Source: Litorivicinus sp.
GTDB lineage: Bacteria > Pseudomonadota > Gammaproteobacteria > Pseudomonadales > Litorivicinaceae
Reading direction: 5' to 3'
Length of the DNA: 62,630 nucleotides
NCBI GenBank assembly: GCA_028339155.1
Contig: JAOLBK010000012.1
Coordinates: forward strand, 1-62,630
Part shown: one piece after another, positions 7,020 to 15,933 of the stretch
Position numbering within the stretch: the stretch's first letter is position 1
Layout: every line of letters starts with the position of its first letter
Translations under genes and position numbers: made by a program
The notes under the pieces: model-generated
Databases searched by the model: none
What the model saw: the letters and a program-made list of their open reading frames with translations, nothing else
What the model was told of the DNA's origin: nothing

Positions 7020-7549
7020 TGAGAAAGCTGGTTTTTCTTAGTTTTTGTTTACTTATTCTTTCAGGCTGTGCGACCAGTATTCAAGGTCCAAATTACCAGT
7101 CAATTCAACCGCAATTTGATCTCTTTAACTTTTTTGAAGGTTCGGTAAAGGCGTGGGGTTTAGTTCAAGGCAGAAACGGAGAGCTGATTCAACGATTTGA
7201 AGTTGATATTCAGGGCTCAGTTACCGGTGACCGTATGGTCCTTGACGAACGCTTTAGTTATGGATTTGGTGATGGAGTGCGCGAACGCGTTTGGACAATC
7301 GATCGCTTGGAGTCTGGGGCGTATCGAGGTGTGGCAAATGACGTGCTGGAGGTCGCGACAGGCCAATCCTTTGGTAACGCGTTTCACTGGACTTATCGTA
7401 TGGACCTCCCTGTGGGGGACCAAATATTTGAGGTCGTTTTTGAAGATTGGTTTTGGGCTTTGGGTGACAAGCGTATTTTTAACCGTTCGTATCTTCAGAA
7501 ATTTGGATTTGATGTGGCTGAGGTCACCATATTTATGGAGCGGCAGTAG
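7019..7549 (+). CDS. DUF3833 lipoprotein
   Basis: 176 residues. MRKLVFLSFCLLILSGCATS carries a clear lipobox (LSGC), so the mature protein is lipid-anchored in the periplasm. The body matches DUF3833: FDLFNFFEGSVKAWGLVQGR, then ERVWTIDRLESGAYRG and a Trp-rich stretch EVVFEDWFWALGDKRIFNRS. It is translationally coupled to the preceding chalcone-isomerase-like gene, its usual partner. The function is unestablished; a lipid or membrane-stress role is inferred from the partner families only. Confidence 0.8.
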   Translation: MRKLVFLSFCLLILSGCATSIQGPNYQSIQPQFDLFNFFEGSVKAWGLVQGRNGELIQRFEVDIQGSVTGDRMVLDERFSYGFGDGVRERVWTIDRLESGAYRGVANDVLEVATGQSFGNAFHWTYRMDLPVGDQIFEVVFEDWFWALGDKRIFNRSYLQKFGFDVAEVTIFMERQ

Positions 7550-7751
7550 AAACGAAATAAAGAATGGATTTATCTAAAGTTGCCACATCAATTTCATAGC
7601 GTTTGAGTTGGTACAAAGGATGTCACACACTTTTTATTGTCATCTTGAATTAAGGGTTTTTTATGCATCTGAGTTTTTTTCAAACCCGCGGATATTCGTT
7701 TGATCTGGTCACGCGCGCTCAGAACTCAAATGCTACCTTTTTTGTATGCTA

Positions 7752-8432
7752 TTAAGTTTGAGCTTCGATTCGAATTCCCTGTTCTAAGTGCTGTGAAAAA
7801 AGATATTTCAAGAATACTTTTGCTATAACCTGTGGCGAGGCAATTGTGGACGGGTCCTCGTCTGGTGCTACCAAGGCACGCATCGCTGTTGCGGTTGGAC
7901 CAGGGTTGATGGTGACGACTTTCGGCCCTTTTTCGCCTGATTCGATTGCCAGTATTTGTGCAAACCGTTCAAGTGCAGCCTTGGCTATGCCGTAAGCGCC
8001 CATGTGCGGAGCAAGTGTTCTTGCGGCCCCTGATGTCGTAAATATACAGCGACTGTTATCGACCTGAGTTAAACCAGACCAGCAAATTTGGGTCAATTTT
8101 AAAGAGCTATCAACAGTTACCTGGAACACGTCTTTCCAAGACTCTATATCTTGGTTAACAAGCGGAATGCGTTGCCCTAGCGCTGCTGCCAAGTGAGCGA
8201 CTGCGTATATTTGGTCTCCCCTGACAGCAGCTTCTAGCTCGAGCCACCCGTTGTGAGTATCGTCTGCAAGATCAAGGTCGATCCACTTATCACATGGTGT
8301 AGTGATCGGTGTTCGAGACAGGGCTATTACCCGATATGTATTTGGCAACAGCCGTAGTAATTCTGATCCAATGCCGCCGCTGGCTCCTGAAACTATAATC
8401 CATGGTTGTGTGAGCTTGTTTGCCTTCTTCAT
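7752..8432 (-). CDS. Short-chain dehydrogenase/reductase
   Basis: 226 residues, on the short side for a classical SDR. SGASGGIGSELLRLL is the TGxxxGxG dinucleotide motif, VAHLAAALG replaces the usual NNAG, TTSGAAR gives the catalytic Ser region and YGIAKAALER the Tyr-x3-Lys pair. INPGPTATAM follows as expected. It therefore probably reduces or oxidises a carbonyl or alcohol with NAD(P). The start overlaps the end of the LysR gene by four bases, so the two are one transcript divergent from the catabolic operon. The substrate is unknown. Confidence 0.8.
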   Translation of the reverse strand: MKKANKLTQPWIIVSGASGGIGSELLRLLPNTYRVIALSRTPITTPCDKWIDLDLADDTHNGWLELEAAVRGDQIYAVAHLAAALGQRIPLVNQDIESWKDVFQVTVDSSLKLTQICWSGLTQVDNSRCIFTTSGAARTLAPHMGAYGIAKAALERFAQILAIESGEKGPKVVTINPGPTATAMRALVAPDEDPSTIASPQVIAKVFLKYLFSQHLEQGIRIEAQT

Positions 8433-9391
8433 AAGTCGGTCTCCTCGATTAATTGGTCTGCATTAGCAGTTAACGCGTAATGCCGTTTAGCGACTGTAAG
8501 AAGTGTGGATAGTAAAGAAGCACTTGCGGTGTCTATTTTTTCATCTTCCTTCATGAGAAGCCCTATCGATCTTTGCATTGGAAAGTCTTTGAATGGAACC
8601 GGTGCTAAGTCCATGGCAGCCAGTAGATCAAAATTAACTACAGGCATGACCGTGGCACCATGATGAGTGGATGCCAGTACGAATAGCGTTTGATACTGGA
8701 GCGCTTCATATCTCGGTTTGACGATCAATCCACGGGTCATTAGTGCGTGATCTAAAACTTCACGAGCTGTTGTCCCGGGGGCCGCACAAAGAAGTGGAAG
8801 GTCTGGAAGGTCTGACAAAAGTGCAAACCCCCTCTCTGCAAATGAATGGGACTTGTGGACGATGAGAAAGAGTTCTTGTTGGAACAGCGTGGTAAATGAA
8901 ATTCCCTTGGGTGTATTTCGGTAAGGACCGATTCCGAACTGAACATCTCGTTGCTTGAGTGCGTCGAACATTTCTGGTCCTAGGTGCTCACTAATTAAGA
9001 CTCGCTCCTTGGGATTCGAGTCTTTGAAAATTGCAAGGCATTCGGGTATTAAATTGGCGGCAATTGTAGGGGCAAGAGAGATCATGATCTGATTGGGAGT
9101 AATGAAGCGGGCAGTCTGAACATCACTTACTAATTGGCGGGTATCGCCAAGGATTCGCTTCCCTCTATCGAGCAAGAACTCGCCTGCAGTCGTAAGACGC
9201 ATAACCCTGGTCGTGCGTTCAATTAGGATAGTTCCAAGATAATCTTCAAGTTGTGAGATTTGGGCTGAAATTGCTGGTTGGGATCGCCCCAGTGTCTGGG
9301 CGGCCGTTCGGAAATTCATGAATTCAGCAACTGTAATGAAGCTGGTTAAGTGCCCAAAAAAACTTTTTGGAATCCGATTAAGTTGATACAT
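8429..9391 (-). CDS. LysR-family transcriptional regulator
   Basis: 320 residues. The N-terminal winged helix-turn-helix is standard: FITVAEFMNFRTAAQTLGRS then QPAISAQISQLEDYLG and RTTRVMRLTTAGEFLL. The effector domain follows from about residue 95. It is divergent from the GST-TRAP operon with 137 bases between, and that gap contains a perfect 14-base palindrome, so it is the likely regulator of that operon and of itself. The first 10 residues (MYQLNRIPKS) precede the usual LysR start and could be an extension. Confidence 0.85.
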   Translation of the reverse strand: MYQLNRIPKSFFGHLTSFITVAEFMNFRTAAQTLGRSQPAISAQISQLEDYLGTILIERTTRVMRLTTAGEFLLDRGKRILGDTRQLVSDVQTARFITPNQIMISLAPTIAANLIPECLAIFKDSNPKERVLISEHLGPEMFDALKQRDVQFGIGPYRNTPKGISFTTLFQQELFLIVHKSHSFAERGFALLSDLPDLPLLCAAPGTTAREVLDHALMTRGLIVKPRYEALQYQTLFVLASTHHGATVMPVVNFDLLAAMDLAPVPFKDFPMQRSIGLLMKEDEKIDTASASLLSTLLTVAKRHYALTANADQLIEETDL

Positions 9392-9446
9392 CTTGATTCA
9401 TGCCTCTCTTTTGAGCGCTACGTATTCCATTATTGATAACATTTAC

Positions 9447-9460
9447 AGATCAATTGATCT
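9447..9460. promoter_or_regulatory. Perfect palindrome in the LysR-GST divergent region
   Basis: AGATCAATTGATCT is a perfect 14-base inverted repeat centred 67-75 bases from each divergent start codon. LysR proteins bind imperfect dyads built on T-N11-A, usually around -65 of the target, so this is the best operator candidate. Binding is inferred. Confidence 0.45.
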
Positions 9461-9528
9461 AAATTTTGATGTTGCACCTGATTAAAACAAATGATTAAGT
9501 TAGATAACACATCAAATTAGGTTCGTAA

Positions 9529-10125
9529 ATGAAACTGTATTGCACCCTAAATTCCCCGTTTGCACGAAAAATTAGAGTTCTTATCCTAGAGCTTGGAGCC
9601 GAAGAGGCAGTTCAAGTCATAGAGGCGGACCCTCGCGATCTGTCAGGGCCAGTGTGTGCTGCGAACCCGCTGGCTAAGGTTCCTGTTTTAGTGACTGAGT
9701 CAGGTGAGCCTGTTATCGATTCTCCAGTCATTAGTGAATATCTATTTGATCTATCAAATACCTCGGCCATTGCGACTTATGATCTCCACGATAAATGCGT
9801 GGTGGCGATGGGCGATGGCATCGTCGATGCGGGTTATGCGGCTCGTATTGAGAAATTACGTCCTGCGGAATTGCAGTGGCCTGATTGGATTGAAACTCAG
9901 TTCGGAAAAATTAATCGGGCATTGGATTTACTTGAGACAGACGTGAGTCTTCTTTCAGAAAAAACCTCGCTAGGGGCGATCGCTTTAGCCTGTGCGGTTG
10001 AATGGATTCAGTTTCGGCATCCGGAAGGTCGTTGGTTAGATGAACGCCCGAAGCTTGCTCAGTGGGTGGAGAAATTTTCTCATCGCCCTTCTATGGTTGC
10101 AACGCGACCAGTTTTACCTGCCTAA
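9529..10125 (+). CDS. Glutathione S-transferase family protein
   Basis: 198 residues. The N-terminal thioredoxin-fold domain shows SPFARKIRVLILELG (active-site Ser region), NPLAKVPVLV with the cis-Pro, and DSPVISEYL for glutathione gamma-glutamyl binding. An all-helical C-terminal domain follows. It resembles the YibF-type cytosolic GSTs. As first gene of the operon, ahead of the TRAP transporter, it could act on a pathway intermediate as the maleylpyruvate/maleylacetoacetate isomerases do, which would suit the downstream FAA-hydrolase-family gene, but it lacks the SSCSWRVR-like motif I would expect for a zeta-class isomerase. Confidence 0.8.
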   Translation: MKLYCTLNSPFARKIRVLILELGAEEAVQVIEADPRDLSGPVCAANPLAKVPVLVTESGEPVIDSPVISEYLFDLSNTSAIATYDLHDKCVVAMGDGIVDAGYAARIEKLRPAELQWPDWIETQFGKINRALDLLETDVSLLSEKTSLGAIALACAVEWIQFRHPEGRWLDERPKLAQWVEKFSHRPSMVATRPVLPA

Positions 10126-10171
10126 GTAATAAACCTAAGACCTTTATTTATAAATTTTGGAGAAAACGGTC

Positions 10172-11173
10172 ATGAAAAATAAAAAAATGTTGGCGATGTT
10201 AGTTGGATTGTCGATGGTCGCCCCGATAGCTCATGCGGGCGTGTCGATCACGCTTGCGCATGGTTCGCCTGCAAAACATGTCATCACAAAAGAGTTTGTC
10301 GAACCGTGGAAGCAGTGTGTTGAAAAGGCTGCTGGTAGTGACGTCAGCTTCAAATATTTCCCTTCAGGACAGTTAGCGAAGATCAAAGAATTGTTGTCTG
10401 CTATGGACAAGGGTGTGGCGGACGTCACGCCTGTACCAGTCGGATACTCAAGCGATAAGTTGCCCCTGAACGGTGTATCGATGTTGCCTGGTTTGGGTGG
10501 ATCATCCGAGGCCATCGTGTCAGCATATTGGAAGAGTTTGAGCAATGATCTGTTGGCGAAAGAATTCGCAGCAAATGGCATCGTTCCGATCTCCGTGATG
10601 GCATTTCCTCCATATCAAATCGTTTCAACATCCAAGAAAATAAAAACACCAGAGCAATTTGGTGGCAAGGTCATCCGATCTGCGGGTGGAGCAATGGATC
10701 TGATTATCAAATCGTTGGGAGGGTCTCCGGCTACTATTTCAATTGGTGATACCTATGTTGCTTTGCAAAGAGGCACGGCAGACGCAACGATTTCAGCCCT
10801 AGCGAGCGTTGACGGATATAAATTGCAGGAATTGGCTAAATCAATTAGTACAAATGGTTCATTTGGGACATTTGTAAATGTGCTGGCAGTGCGTCAAGCG
10901 AAATGGAACGAAATGGATAGCGGTCTCAAGAAGATATTCAAAGATTGTGGATCGAAGATTCAGCTTCAATCGGCTCGTAATCTTGATAATGCGGGTTCAG
11001 ACTTGGCGAAGAAATTTGCTGGCGCTGGCGTCGAGATGTTTCAGTTCTCACCAGATCAGTTAAAAGAAATGTCGAGTAAGTTGGGTGCGGTTCATCAGGA
11101 TTGGACGGATCGTCTAAATGACCGAGGCTTAAAAGCTGATGATGTCTTGAAGGCATATAAAGCTAGTTTCTAA
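10172..11173 (+). CDS. TRAP transporter substrate-binding protein DctP
   Basis: 333 residues from the ATG at 10172, which follows TTGGAG at a normal distance; an in-frame TTG at 10157 is actually part of that ribosome site. MKNKKMLAMLVGLSMVAPI then AHAG is a Sec signal peptide. The mature protein has the DctP pattern: SITLAHGSPAKHVITKEF, PSGQLAKIKELLSAMDKG, GGKVIRSAGGAMDLIIKSLG and YVALQRGTADATI. The conserved Arg in KVIRSAG would bind a carboxylate (or similar anion) of the ligand. Periplasmic receptor for the DctQ-DctM pump immediately downstream. Confidence 0.9.
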   Translation: MKNKKMLAMLVGLSMVAPIAHAGVSITLAHGSPAKHVITKEFVEPWKQCVEKAAGSDVSFKYFPSGQLAKIKELLSAMDKGVADVTPVPVGYSSDKLPLNGVSMLPGLGGSSEAIVSAYWKSLSNDLLAKEFAANGIVPISVMAFPPYQIVSTSKKIKTPEQFGGKVIRSAGGAMDLIIKSLGGSPATISIGDTYVALQRGTADATISALASVDGYKLQELAKSISTNGSFGTFVNVLAVRQAKWNEMDSGLKKIFKDCGSKIQLQSARNLDNAGSDLAKKFAGAGVEMFQFSPDQLKEMSSKLGAVHQDWTDRLNDRGLKADDVLKAYKASF

Positions 11174-11200
11174 GATCATTATTAGTTGTGAGTGCATGTG

Positions 11201-11722
11201 ATGCAGAAGCAGTCTGAGGCAAAGATCGGTGTGTACATTGAGAGAGTCGTTTCTTCTCTCGAAAATGTATGCGCAATTGTGGCGGGAATTTCCTTACTAG
11301 TGGCTATTCTTCTTGTTTCAGCAAATGCCTTATTTAGGCATCTGTTTTCTGCACCGCTTGAAATTCAACTAGAACTCACGGAATCATATTTATTGGTCAT
11401 GTTGATAGCGTTAGCGCTCCCGTGGAGCTTCCGAAAAGGTGGATTCATTCGGATCACTATATTCGCTGAAGTGTTCAACCAGACTGTTTGGAACGCTGCT
11501 TATCAAATTGGTCTTATTGCATCGGCTTTGTATATGGCAATTTTGGGATACGAAGCTTTTGATGTGTTTCTAGACGCGTGGCAAAAGAATTACTTGATCA
11601 TGGGCGTGATCGATTGGCCCGTGGCGTGGAGTTGGATTTGGATCCCGATTGGCTGCTGGCTTTTGGCAGCTCGTGCGCTGCTGATGGCTTTTGGTTTTGG
11701 TGATGAGCCTCAGGGACATTAA
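11201..11722 (+). CDS. TRAP transporter small permease DctQ
   Basis: 173 residues from ATG 11201; a GTG at 11192 would add three residues. Four membrane segments are visible (about residues 25-47, 60-80, 98-120, 138-160). The family core FRHLFSAPLEIQLELTESYL and LALPWSFRKGGFIRI are recognisable. DctQ is the scaffold that pairs with the large permease. It sits between dctP and dctM with a two-base gap to dctM, the usual gene order. Confidence 0.88.
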   Translation: MQKQSEAKIGVYIERVVSSLENVCAIVAGISLLVAILLVSANALFRHLFSAPLEIQLELTESYLLVMLIALALPWSFRKGGFIRITIFAEVFNQTVWNAAYQIGLIASALYMAILGYEAFDVFLDAWQKNYLIMGVIDWPVAWSWIWIPIGCWLLAARALLMAFGFGDEPQGH

Positions 11723-11724
11723 CG

Positions 11725-13008
11725 TTGATCATTCTTGGTATTAGTCTTCTTCTTTTTTTAATAGCCATAGGTTGGCCGGTTGGTTTTGCAATTGGCATTG
11801 CTGGACTGGTTAGTCTCTATTTCATTGTTGGCGCTGAAATTACTCTTGGTTTGGTCAGTCAGGTCGTTTATCACGCGACCGCTAATTACGTCATTTTAAC
11901 AATTCCTACTTTTATCATGATGGCAGAGCTCCTCAGTTCGAGTGGTGTTGCTGATGACCTGATGGCGGCATGCAGCCGTAGATTTAGGAATGTCCGAGGA
12001 GGACTGGCAAGCGCTTGTGTTGTAGCGGGCTCAGTATTTGCGGCTGCTTGCGGAAGCTCGACTGCGGCCGTTGCAAGTTTGTCCAGATCCGCTTATCCAA
12101 CCATGAAAAGGTTGGGCTATGACGAGGGTTTTAGTGTTGCGACGATTAGTATCACTGGGACTTTATCGATCCTAATTCCCCCTTCAATCGCGTTGGTGGT
12201 GTATGGAATTATTACAGAAGAGTCAGTGGGAAAGCTGTTTCTTGCAGGCGTCATTCCAGGTGTTTTAACAGCATGTGGATACATTGCAGCGATTTACGCA
12301 TCAATCTTGATCCGGCCGAGTATTGTGCCTCCGCTCGATACTCGGGCGTTGCAAGAACTGCCGGTTGAAAATCATGGGAACATTTGGCCAATCTTGATTC
12401 TGATTGCGGTTGTATTGGTCAGCTTATATAGCGGGCTTGCAACTCCCACAGAAGTTGGGGCTTTAGGTGCTACAGGTGCTTTTATAATTTGTGCGGTCTT
12501 AGGGAGAATGTCTCAAGATAGATTTCAGCTGGCGCTTGGGAATACGTTAAAAAATACTTGCATGATTGTGACCATTATTTTTGGGGCTCTAATCTTTGGT
12601 CATTTCATCACTTTATCTCAGGTCATACCTGAGCTCTTAGATTGGATTTCCCAATCTGGTTTTTCACCCTTAACTGTTTTGGTCTGCGTCATCGTTTTCT
12701 ATATCGTGCTGGGTATGTTTATGGATCAGTTTGCAATTCTTCTGCTTACGGTACCGGTTACATATGAACTGTTAACAGGATTAGGTTTTGATGGAATCTG
12801 GCTGGGCATTTTAATTGTCAAGACCGCTGAAATCGGCCTGATTACCCCCCCGATGGGATTAAATGTGTTCATTGCTTCTGGGGCCACTGGGGTCAATACG
12901 AAGGATGTATTTGCACGGTCATGGCCCTTCGTAGTGGTCGAGATAATAATGATAGCTGTGTTTGTAACGTTCCCACAGATTGTCACTTGGTTACCTAGTT
13001 ACATGTAA
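11725..13008 (+). CDS. TRAP transporter large permease DctM
   Basis: 427 residues from a TTG, with about 12 hydrophobic segments. Diagnostic stretches include GWPVGFAIGIAGL, ACGSSTAAVASLSRSAYPTM, SITGTLSILIPPSIALVVYG and LITPPMGLNVFIASG, the sodium/substrate-site hairpins of the DctM family. It drives sodium-coupled import of the ligand delivered by DctP. Substrates of TRAP systems are usually carboxylates or sulfonates, and the downstream oxidoreductases suggest a hydroxy- or oxo-acid, which is inference. Confidence 0.92.
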   Translation: MIILGISLLLFLIAIGWPVGFAIGIAGLVSLYFIVGAEITLGLVSQVVYHATANYVILTIPTFIMMAELLSSSGVADDLMAACSRRFRNVRGGLASACVVAGSVFAAACGSSTAAVASLSRSAYPTMKRLGYDEGFSVATISITGTLSILIPPSIALVVYGIITEESVGKLFLAGVIPGVLTACGYIAAIYASILIRPSIVPPLDTRALQELPVENHGNIWPILILIAVVLVSLYSGLATPTEVGALGATGAFIICAVLGRMSQDRFQLALGNTLKNTCMIVTIIFGALIFGHFITLSQVIPELLDWISQSGFSPLTVLVCVIVFYIVLGMFMDQFAILLLTVPVTYELLTGLGFDGIWLGILIVKTAEIGLITPPMGLNVFIASGATGVNTKDVFARSWPFVVVEIIMIAVFVTFPQIVTWLPSYM

Positions 13009-13020
13009 TTTGGCGGTTTT

Positions 13021-13902
13021 ATGCATCTTTGTTGTTTTAAAAAAAATGGCGGTGAAGTACCCGCAATCCATTTTGAGAACCGAATTTATCCTATTTCAGA
13101 ACTTTTTAGAGTTTTGGAGAGATCGGATCAGATGGTGGGGTACTCGACGACTGAACAGATCCTCAGCATCGCACGTGATCCTTCACTGATGGCGAGCCTG
13201 TTAGGGGCGGTACCGCGTTCAAAAGGACTTGGAGAGCGTGATATTGAGTATGGAGTTCCTATTCGTGGCCCTGTGATTGGGGTGGGAAGGAATTATCAAG
13301 ATCACGTTGGTGAGGGCAAATTAACGCTCGGTGATTATCCTAAGTTATTTTTTAAGCATGTAAATTCACTCACAGCACATAACCAGAAGGTAACCATCCC
13401 TCCAACAATTCAGAAAACTGATTGGGAGGCCGAGCTTGGTGTTGTGATCGGTAAGCGCATGTTTCAGGTCAAAGAGGAAGATGCGATAGATTACGTTGCC
13501 GGGTTTTTAAATATCAACGATGTTTCAGCCAGAGAATATCAGTTTGATTTAGGGCCGGCTCAGACATCTTTTGCAAAAAGCATGGACGGGTTTTGTCCTT
13601 GTGGTCCTTGGTTAGTTACGGCAGATGAAGTGCCCGATTGTCAAAATTTGAGAGTGCGTTGTGAGTTAAATGGTGAGGTAGTCCAGGATGCAAATACGTC
13701 CAATATGATTTACTCAGTAGCGTACATTCTGTCCTATATTTCTCAATTTATGACGCTGGAGCCTGGGTATATGGTATCGACAGGGACGCCTCAAGGCATT
13801 GGACATTTCCGTGATCCACCTCGTTATTTAGATGATGGGGATGTTATCGAAGTCTCTGTCGATCGACTCGGCAGTCTTCGCAATCAATTTATTAGGGTTT
13901 GA
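13021..13902 (+). CDS. Fumarylacetoacetate-hydrolase-family protein
   Basis: 293 residues. Residues about 75-290 form an FAH domain: IGVGRNYQDHV, KLFFKHVNSLTAHNQ, DWEAELGVVIGKR with the metal-binding Glu pair, FLNINDVSAREYQ with the Asp ligand, and STGTPQGIG near the end. Family members hydrolyse acylpyruvates or hydrate/decarboxylate 2-oxo-dienoates in aromatic or sugar-acid catabolism. The N-terminal 75 residues are a poorly conserved FAA-N-like segment. It starts 12 bases after dctM and overlaps or abuts the next gene, so it is in the same operon. Exact reaction unknown. Confidence 0.85.
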   Translation: MHLCCFKKNGGEVPAIHFENRIYPISELFRVLERSDQMVGYSTTEQILSIARDPSLMASLLGAVPRSKGLGERDIEYGVPIRGPVIGVGRNYQDHVGEGKLTLGDYPKLFFKHVNSLTAHNQKVTIPPTIQKTDWEAELGVVIGKRMFQVKEEDAIDYVAGFLNINDVSAREYQFDLGPAQTSFAKSMDGFCPCGPWLVTADEVPDCQNLRVRCELNGEVVQDANTSNMIYSVAYILSYISQFMTLEPGYMVSTGTPQGIGHFRDPPRYLDDGDVIEVSVDRLGSLRNQFIRV

Positions 13903-13907
13903 AAGAC

Positions 13908-15005
13908 ATGATTCGTTATCCTCATGCTATGGTTTCCGAGCAGATCCGCCACGTACTTCATGGATTTGGACTCGAAGACTCTCATAAACAACTGATCGTA
14001 GATGGGATGCTTTACGCAGATTTGCGCGGTGTCGACTCTCATGGAATAGCCCTTTTACCTCTTTATCACAACTGGCTTTCGGAGGGTTCTTTGGACGTTT
14101 CTGGCAGGCCTCATGTCGTGAAAAAAGACGCTGCATCGGCCATGATCGACGGCGGTGGTAATTTTGGATTTCTTGCAGCAACAGCGGCATGCGAAGAAGC
14201 TATTGAGATTGCAAAAGAGAGTGGTGTCGCGGCTGTAACCGTTTCTCACTCACATCATTTCGGGGCAGCCGGTTACTATGCACACAAGATTGCTGAGGCA
14301 GGCTTTCTTTCTTTTGTCACGACGTCTACAAAAGTAGTCTGCGTAGTCCCGCCAGGCGCAAAAGACCCAGTTCTTGGGACGAATCCCTTAGCATACGGAG
14401 TGCCACGAGCTGACTCTGATCCGATTATTTTTGACATCGCGACTTCGACGGCCGCAGGAAACCGGATTCGAGTTTTTAAGTACCAAAATAAGCAGGTACC
14501 AGAGGGCTGGATTGTGGATGCCGATGGCCAGTCGGTGACAGATCCTAGCATTGCTGAAGATATCGTTTATGGTCGAATTCGTGGTGGAATAACCCCATTG
14601 GGATCTAAGCTAACATTGGGTAGTCACAAGGGTTATGGCCTAAGTCTCATGACCCACTTTTTTGCAGGATGTCTGTCTGGCGGGTCGTTCCCGGGCCGGG
14701 TTCGATTGCCCGAGGAGGAGCGACGCACCCCACTGGGTAAAGACAATATTGGGCACTTTTTCTTGGCGATTGATCCGGGTCATTTCGGATCCAATTCAGA
14801 CTTTTTGACTGCTGTCGACGAAGTTGCCGATTCGCTACATGCAACAAGCGCGATAGACGACGAGAATCCTGTGCTTTTGCCAGGGGAAATTGAGGCTCGA
14901 ATTTACCGTGAAAGAATCAATGATGGAATTCCGATTTCGGAAACATTGGTCCATCAGGTAAAGCAATTGGCGATCAAGCTGAAGGTTCCGGTCGTCTTGG
15001 ATTAG
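13908..15005 (+). CDS. Ldh/malate-sulfolactate dehydrogenase family oxidoreductase
   Basis: 365 residues from ATG 13908, preferred over a TTG at 13899 that overlaps the preceding stop. The type-2 malate/L-lactate dehydrogenase fold is shown by ADLRGVDSHGIALLP, AAVTVSHSHHFGAAGYYA with the catalytic His, VVPPGAKDPVLGTNPLAYGV and SHKGYGLSLMTHFF. These NAD(P)-dependent enzymes interconvert 2-hydroxy and 2-oxo acids, among them malate, ureidoglycolate and sulfolactate (ComC). Context (TRAP uptake, FAH, TauD) says catabolic oxidation of a hydroxy acid; the substrate is not readable. Confidence 0.85.
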   Translation: MIRYPHAMVSEQIRHVLHGFGLEDSHKQLIVDGMLYADLRGVDSHGIALLPLYHNWLSEGSLDVSGRPHVVKKDAASAMIDGGGNFGFLAATAACEEAIEIAKESGVAAVTVSHSHHFGAAGYYAHKIAEAGFLSFVTTSTKVVCVVPPGAKDPVLGTNPLAYGVPRADSDPIIFDIATSTAAGNRIRVFKYQNKQVPEGWIVDADGQSVTDPSIAEDIVYGRIRGGITPLGSKLTLGSHKGYGLSLMTHFFAGCLSGGSFPGRVRLPEEERRTPLGKDNIGHFFLAIDPGHFGSNSDFLTAVDEVADSLHATSAIDDENPVLLPGEIEARIYRERINDGIPISETLVHQVKQLAIKLKVPVVLD

Positions 15006-15027
15006 ATACGATCGATAGGAGGTATTT

Positions 15028-15933
15028 ATGTCATTACGGGTCATGCCACACGACTCGATTTTGGGTGCCACGGTTGTTGGTTTGGATTTGGCTGATCCTC
15101 GGACGGATGCTGAACTCGAGTTAATCAGGCACTCGATGGCGACTTATGGTTTTTTGCGATTTCCGGACCAGAACTTGCAAGAGCAACATATGGTGAATTT
15201 CGCATCTGAATTTGGGTCACTAGAAATTAATGTGGCGACCACAAACAGAGATGTTCCTTTTCCGCAGGTGATGACGTTATCTAATATATTAGAAGATGGC
15301 GTAAAAATCGGATTTTCGGATGCTGGACAAGGATGGCATACGGATATGTCCTACTCTAAGCCGATTGCTCTGGCAAACATGCTCTATGGGGTGAAGGTAC
15401 CGGTACGCGATGGTGAGCCTCTTGGAGACACCCAATTTGCTGACATGGCACTGGCGTACGATATGCTCCCTGATAATGTCAAAGCCAAGATAGCTAACTT
15501 ATCTGCAGAGCATGATTTTAATAAATTTTGGGAAATGATGCGTGCTAAGCCGGGCTCTGATCGACCGCCATTGACGGATGAGCAGCGGACTGAAAAGCCA
15601 CCAGTTGTGCATCCGATAGTTATGAGGCATCCCGTGTCTCGTAGGCGAATTTTATACTGTAATCCAGGCTATGCAACTCGCATCATCGGGCTTTCGATGG
15701 ATGAGAGTGACGATTTACTGAATCTCTTATTTGAGCATCAACTTCAAGAACGTTTTTTTTACAGCTTTAAATGGACCGAAAGGGATGTGTTGCTATTTGA
15801 CAATATCCGGACGCTTCATAACGCGGTTCCAGATTATAAGGCTCATGAGCACCGGCTGTTAAAGCGTTGCCAAGTGATGGCGGATGAAGTTGTTAAGTTC
15901 AGTGAGGAGAATTCGTTTGTATACGCCGATTGA
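15028..15933 (+). CDS. TauD/TfdA-family Fe(II)/2-oxoglutarate dioxygenase
   Basis: 301 residues, close to the family norm. GQGWHTDMSY supplies the H-x-D iron ligands, IRTLHNAVPDY the distal His, and HRLLKRCQV the Arg that binds 2-oxoglutarate. The start follows a strong GGAGG (GATAGGAGGTATTT). Family members hydroxylate sulfonates, phenoxy acids, alpha-keto acids or amino acids next to a leaving group. It shares the operon with the FAH and Ldh genes, and its last 17 bases overlap the flavin reductase gene. Calling it a taurine dioxygenase would be over-reach. Confidence 0.88.
   Translation: MSLRVMPHDSILGATVVGLDLADPRTDAELELIRHSMATYGFLRFPDQNLQEQHMVNFASEFGSLEINVATTNRDVPFPQVMTLSNILEDGVKIGFSDAGQGWHTDMSYSKPIALANMLYGVKVPVRDGEPLGDTQFADMALAYDMLPDNVKAKIANLSAEHDFNKFWEMMRAKPGSDRPPLTDEQRTEKPPVVHPIVMRHPVSRRRILYCNPGYATRIIGLSMDESDDLLNLLFEHQLQERFFYSFKWTERDVLLFDNIRTLHNAVPDYKAHEHRLLKRCQVMADEVVKFSEENSFVYAD

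Noticed and set aside
13899-15933. Calling the TauD and Ldh genes a taurine or sulfolactate pathway
   Set aside because: Both families cover many substrates, and no sulfolyase, desulfonation or sulfite-oxidation gene lies in the operon; the TauE-type gene is 13 kb away.
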